Below the pieces are notes generated by a model. It was not told the DNA's origin. It made no database searches and worked only from the letters and a program-made list of their open reading frames with translations. A stretch of DNA of 25,837 bases, taken from assembly GCA_900317865.1 (NCBI GenBank), contig ONIK01000024.1:1-25837 (forward strand), given 5' to 3'. Below, in pieces: positions 22,962 through 25,837 of this stretch. Source of the stretch: an uncultured Methanobrevibacter sp. (GTDB taxonomy: Archaea > Methanobacteriota > Methanobacteria > Methanobacteriales > Methanobacteriaceae). The position numbers and the translations under genes were made by a program. Every line of letters begins with the position of its first letter. The first letter of the stretch is position 1.

Positions 22962-23762
22962 TCAGTTATGAATAGTAAAACCATATTTTTCAAATACAGC
23001 TTTAGCTTCTGGAGTTTTCAAGAATTCCATGAATGCTTTTGCAGCTTCAGGATTTTTTGGATTTTTGAGTTCAGCTACAGGATAAATAACTGGAGTTTTC
23101 AAGGTACCATTAGGAGCTTCACCAACTACTTTAACATTATCATTAGATTTAGCATCAGTAGCATATACAATACCACAATCAGCAGATCCTTGAGCCACTT
23201 GGTTTAATACTGCAGTCACATCAGTACCTAAAGATAATTTAGATTGAGTATCATTCCAAATGCCCATGTTGGTCATTACTTCTTTTGCATATTGTCCTGC
23301 AGGTACGGAATCAGGATTACCAATAGCAATAGTACCATTTACATTTTTTAAATCATTAAATGAAGTGATATTAGAAGTTGAGTTCTTAGGTACAATCAAA
23401 ACAACCTTATTTTCCAAAAATTGAACATTAGTATCATTATTAATTAAACTTTCATTAGCCAACTTATTCATCTGTTTATTAGACGCAGACATAAATACAT
23501 CCGCACCCAAACCATTTTCAATTTGAGATTGTAAATCTCCACTAGAAGCATAAGTAGGAGTAACTTTTACACCAGGATATTTTTTCTCAAACATTGGGAT
23601 TAAATCTTTATCAAAAGCATTTTTCAAACTAGCAGCTGCTGCTAGATTAACTTCTTTCCCATTTAAACTGTTATTTGTAGCTAATGAACCAGAAGCCCAT
23701 ACACCCACAGCAATAACAGCGACTATAGCTATAACAGCAATGATTATTTTCTTAGAGTCCAT
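22962..23762 (-). CDS. modA: Molybdate-binding protein of the ABC transporter
   Basis: 266 residues. An N-terminal hydrophobic segment (about 5-24) exports or anchors the protein; there is no lipobox cysteine, so it is probably held by the uncleaved helix. The binding domain shows AAAASLKNAF, YASSGDLQSQIENGLGADVF, NPDSVPAGQYAKEVM, the GSADCGIVYATDA strand and the closing PVIYPVAELKNPKNPEAAKAF, all typical of ModA rather than of the archaeal WtpA type. It captures molybdate or tungstate outside the cell and hands it to ModB. The GGTGA site precedes the ATG. Confidence 0.93.
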   Translation of the reverse strand: MDSKKIIIAVIAIVAVIAVGVWASGSLATNNSLNGKEVNLAAAASLKNAFDKDLIPMFEKKYPGVKVTPTYASSGDLQSQIENGLGADVFMSASNKQMNKLANESLINNDTNVQFLENKVVLIVPKNSTSNITSFNDLKNVNGTIAIGNPDSVPAGQYAKEVMTNMGIWNDTQSKLSLGTDVTAVLNQVAQGSADCGIVYATDAKSNDNVKVVGEAPNGTLKTPVIYPVAELKNPKNPEAAKAFMEFLKTPEAKAVFEKYGFTIHN

Positions 23763-24246
23763 AGTTATTCACCATTTAGAAATAAATTTACAAATATACT
23801 ATCGATATCAAATAGATAATCAAAGATTTTGAAAAAAAAGCAGCACGAATAAATATTTTGTTCATATCAATCAAAACATATGATTTCAACAACATAATAT
23901 TCTTCTTTAAATTCGCTGATGAAAACCCGAACGAATAAAATTATAAAAAACAAATTATAATTTGATTTTATAATATTTCAACCTTTTTTCTCCCATCTAA
24001 AATTATAATCTAATTATCAGATTAGCAAATTATATTTTATTACTAATGACATATAAATGTTTTCACATCGATTTACCTATTAAGTTTAATATTATTGATT
24101 AAATCATAGTTATGTAAACAATAATTATTAAACATAACCATTTAAAAAAAATATTATATGAAAAAAACTAACAAATTCAAAGTAAACAAGAAATTAAGTA
24201 AAAATTTATAAATAAGAATAATAAAAATAGTTACAACGGTGATATA
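23763..24246. other. 484-base intergenic region between modA and the PNPOx-like gene
   Basis: Divergent control region with no gene that I can find. Its left end has a palindrome, TATCGATA (23800-23807), joined to GATATC, about 40 bases upstream of modA, a possible operator. A 14-base perfect palindrome, CAAATTATAATTTG, lies at 23951-23964. A weak inverted repeat (AATCT and AGATT) lies near 24006-24022. The right end contains a TATA box, aatttataaata (24203-24213), and GGTGAT (24238-24243) for the PNPOx-like gene. Confidence 0.5.
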
Positions 24247-24660
24247 ATGAGCGATATTAAAAAAGTAGATGAATTTTTAACAGAAGCAGGAGTATTTTTC
24301 CTTGCAAGCATAGACGGTGATCAAGCGAAATGCAGACCCTTAGGATTCCACATGTTAATTGATGATAAAATATATTTTGGCGTGGGAACATTCAAAGAAG
24401 TCTGGAAACAAATGCAGGAAAACCCTAAAATAGAAATTGTTGCCTTAAATCCAAATAAAGATAAATTCATAAGATATTATGGAACTGCAACCGCCGATGA
24501 CAACCCAAAATTCGTTGAAAAGGCCTTTGAACTAATGCCTGAAATTGCAGCAGTTTACAAAGAAAACGGATGGGAAATGGGAATATTTTACCTGGATGAT
24601 GCAACAGCAGAATTCAGAAATATGATGGCAGTTGAAGAAACATTAAAATTCAAATATTAA
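24247..24660 (+). CDS. Pyridoxamine 5'-phosphate oxidase-like flavin-binding protein
   Basis: 137 residues of the split-barrel PNPOx-like family: VFFLASIDGDQAKCRPLGF (strands 1-2), IYFGVGTFKEVWKQMQENPK (FMN phosphate region), IEIVALNP and YGTATADDNP. These short forms bind FMN, F420 or haem and mostly act in small redox reactions; they are not the vitamin B6 biosynthesis enzyme. GGTGAT lies just upstream of the ATG. It is a single-gene transcript that ends convergently with the next gene, 12 bases apart. Confidence 0.85.
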   Translation: MSDIKKVDEFLTEAGVFFLASIDGDQAKCRPLGFHMLIDDKIYFGVGTFKEVWKQMQENPKIEIVALNPNKDKFIRYYGTATADDNPKFVEKAFELMPEIAAVYKENGWEMGIFYLDDATAEFRNMMAVEETLKFKY

Positions 24661-24680
24661 TGCTTTAATGCATTAATATT
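24653..24680. terminator. Bidirectional hairpin spanning both stop codons
   Basis: A perfect 11-bp inverted repeat, AATATTAATGC (24653-24663) and GCATTAATATT (24670-24680), has a TTTAAT loop. The TAA of the plus-strand gene (24658-24660) and that of the minus-strand gene (24675-24673) lie in opposite arms. Confidence 0.6.
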
Positions 24681-25359
24681 CATTTATTATGGCCAGTGCA
24701 TTTAACGTTCTTGGAAATCCAATATACGGTAAAAGAATAGTTAATGCATCAATTAAAATCTCTTTTCCATTACCCACATTGAAATTACCCAATACATGAC
24801 CTCTCAATTGATTTTCACAACCACCCAACGTTGCAAGTACACAGAATGTAATTAATTCACGGTCCTGATCAGACAACGCATCTCTCGTATAAAAATCACC
24901 AAAGCAATATCCTGCCAAAAAGTCATTGAACCTTTCCTGACCTTCAGGAGCATTATCAATCATATTCTGAATTATCTCATCACCAAAATACCTTTTTTGA
25001 ATTTCCAAACCCTTTTCATGCCTATTATCAGCATTGACTGTAGATATACTTTCTAAAGGAAGGTCAACACCATTTTTTGCTAAAACATCATTTGTAATTT
25101 CAAATAATTCAAATGTTTTTCCAAGACCGACATATGCAACAGATTGATACAAAACCTCTTTAATTTCAATAGGAGATAAAACTTCAAGAGCATCACGAAC
25201 AGCTATAGCATATTTCTCTTTTGATGTGTTTGTAATTAAAGTAGATAATGTTACAATAAATCTGGTTCTTTTTGATATGGAAACATATCCCAATATTTCA
25301 TGATTATTAAAATTATTGAAAATGTGAAAAAAATCTGGATCATTTCTCTTTAGTTTCAA
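24673..25359 (-). CDS. Two-domain carboxymuconolactone decarboxylase (AhpD-like) family protein
   Basis: 228 residues, two CMD-type helical domains in one chain. Domain 1 (about 30-95) has SPIEIKEVLYQSVAYVGLGKT; domain 2 (about 145-225) has DRELITFCVLATLGGCENQL, RGHV and LLPYIGFPRTLNAL. Domain 2 keeps a C-x6-H pair (C181, H188), which in AhpD-like proteins takes part in thiol redox chemistry. Domain 1 lacks the equivalent cysteine, so only one site can be active. The role is probably peroxide or disulfide reduction rather than protocatechuate breakdown, which this organism would not do; that is inference. Confidence 0.85.
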   Translation of the reverse strand: MKLKRNDPDFFHIFNNFNNHEILGYVSISKRTRFIVTLSTLITNTSKEKYAIAVRDALEVLSPIEIKEVLYQSVAYVGLGKTFELFEITNDVLAKNGVDLPLESISTVNADNRHEKGLEIQKRYFGDEIIQNMIDNAPEGQERFNDFLAGYCFGDFYTRDALSDQDRELITFCVLATLGGCENQLRGHVLGNFNVGNGKEILIDALTILLPYIGFPRTLNALAIINEY

Positions 25360-25386
25360 ATTAATTACCTCAACAAAATAATTAAA

Positions 25387-25412
25387 TTTTTAGAGTCTGT
25401 AAAATTTTATAG
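25387..25412. repeat. Possible end of the insertion sequence
   Basis: The short stretch ttttagagtctgtaaaattt and following bases lies between the transposase stop and the start region of the CMD-family gene, where an IS terminal repeat would be expected. The matching left end is outside the window, so this cannot be confirmed here. Confidence 0.3.
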
Positions 25413-25414
25413 GC

Positions 25415-25837
25415 TTATTTAATTTTTATGTGTTTTTGTGTCCAGTTTTGCATTTGGAAGTCTAAAAAAGTTAGAATTCCATTTTTGGTCTTGTATAATT
25501 TCTTTATTTTTTCTGGATTGGTTTGTCTGTAGTAATTTTCTACTTTATTGGATGTTTTTTCTATATTTTCATCATCTAAGTGTTCTACATATCTGTGAAA
25601 GTGCATGATGATGTGTTTTCTTATGAAATCTTTTAATACGACTGGAATGGCTCTGTAATTTTGTAAATATTGTTTAAATTGATTTATTGCTTCTTGTTTT
25701 GAATCTTGTCTGAAACAATTTTTTAATTCATTTGCATTTTCGTAAATATGGTCTCTTGCTTTTTCATTTATCTTATTTCGTCTACAGTATACTTTTAATT
25801 TATGATTTATTGTTTGAAATAAATGAAATTTGCATAA
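25415..25837 (-). CDS. Transposase, C-terminal part (ISM1-like), runs off the window
   Basis: The minus-strand frame is open from the right edge to the TAA-type stop at 25415: 140 residues without interruption, starting LCKFHLFQTINHKLKVYCRR. The segment KTSNKVENYYRQTNPEKIKK, then YKTKNGILTFLDFQMQNWTQKH, is typical of ISM1-like/ISNCY transposases; the Glu in SNKVENYY is the likely last acid of the DDE triad. The ATG at 25606 is internal and not the start. There are no stops in the visible part, so the element may be active. Its start, first two catalytic acids and left end lie beyond the window. Confidence 0.8.
   Translation of the reverse strand, partial: LCKFHLFQTINHKLKVYCRRNKINEKARDHIYENANELKNCFRQDSKQEAINQFKQYLQNYRAIPVVLKDFIRKHIIMHFHRYVEHLDDENIEKTSNKVENYYRQTNPEKIKKLYKTKNGILTFLDFQMQNWTQKHIKIK

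Noticed and set aside
25415..25606. Stand-alone 63-residue gene starting at the ATG at 25606
   Set aside because: The same frame is open and homologous to transposases all the way to the window edge, so the ATG is internal.

Overview
This window is AT-rich chromosome from a methanogenic archaeon of the Methanobacteriales, most likely a gut or rumen Methanobrevibacter. The evidence is an MtrA-family protein, an archaeal nascent polypeptide-associated complex (NAC) protein, the archaeal arginine genes argB and argJ, GGTGAT-type ribosome binding sites, A/T-rich TATA promoters and a transposase that resembles ISM1. Species assignment is inference.

Layout. 1-94 is the tail of an Ada-type zinc-binding domain gene. 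107-403 (minus) is a decayed 3-hydroxyacyl-CoA dehydrogenase with two amber stops. 472-924 is an MtrA-like protein missing the segment that should carry the cobalt-binding histidine. Next come a HEAT-repeat protein (minus), then a coupled isopropylmalate/homoisocitrate-type dehydrogenase and AMP-forming acyl-CoA ligase (plus). 4406-7191 (minus) holds argB, a small unknown gene, a DUF998-type membrane protein and a SAP-domain protein.

7546-9416 (plus) is accessory: three paralogues that resemble the Rpn/PD-(D/E)XK nuclease-transposase family. One has lost the expected active-site residues. Another is truncated exactly where an inverted-repeat element (8471-8611) begins. Convergent to it, 9413-11744 (minus) encodes a methyltransferase followed by close relatives of bacterial TarI and TarJ, which make CDP-ribitol for teichoic acids; this suggests ribitol-phosphate on an archaeal surface polymer.

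12027-17111 (minus) is a tightly packed run, in transcription order: NAC, a CpdA-like metallophosphoesterase, a NYN/PIN-type RNase with a duplicated C-terminal domain, a membrane-anchored protein with a GGDD cyclase/polymerase-palm-like domain, a small membrane protein packed with N-glycosylation sequons, argJ, and an unlisted 34-residue very basic protein. The adjacent phosphodiesterase-like, RNase-like and nucleotide-cyclase-like genes are the best candidate here for an undescribed system: a nucleotide second-messenger circuit. That is a hypothesis from motifs and gene order only.

17268-25837 holds a CPBP membrane protease, two aldo/keto reductase-ferredoxin fusions (one lacking the catalytic Tyr and Lys), 3-methyladenine DNA glycosylase I, a modABC molybdate transporter whose ATPase has lost its Q-loop region, a pyridoxamine-phosphate-oxidase-like protein, a two-domain carboxymuconolactone decarboxylase-family protein, and the C-terminal part of an IS transposase running off the window end.
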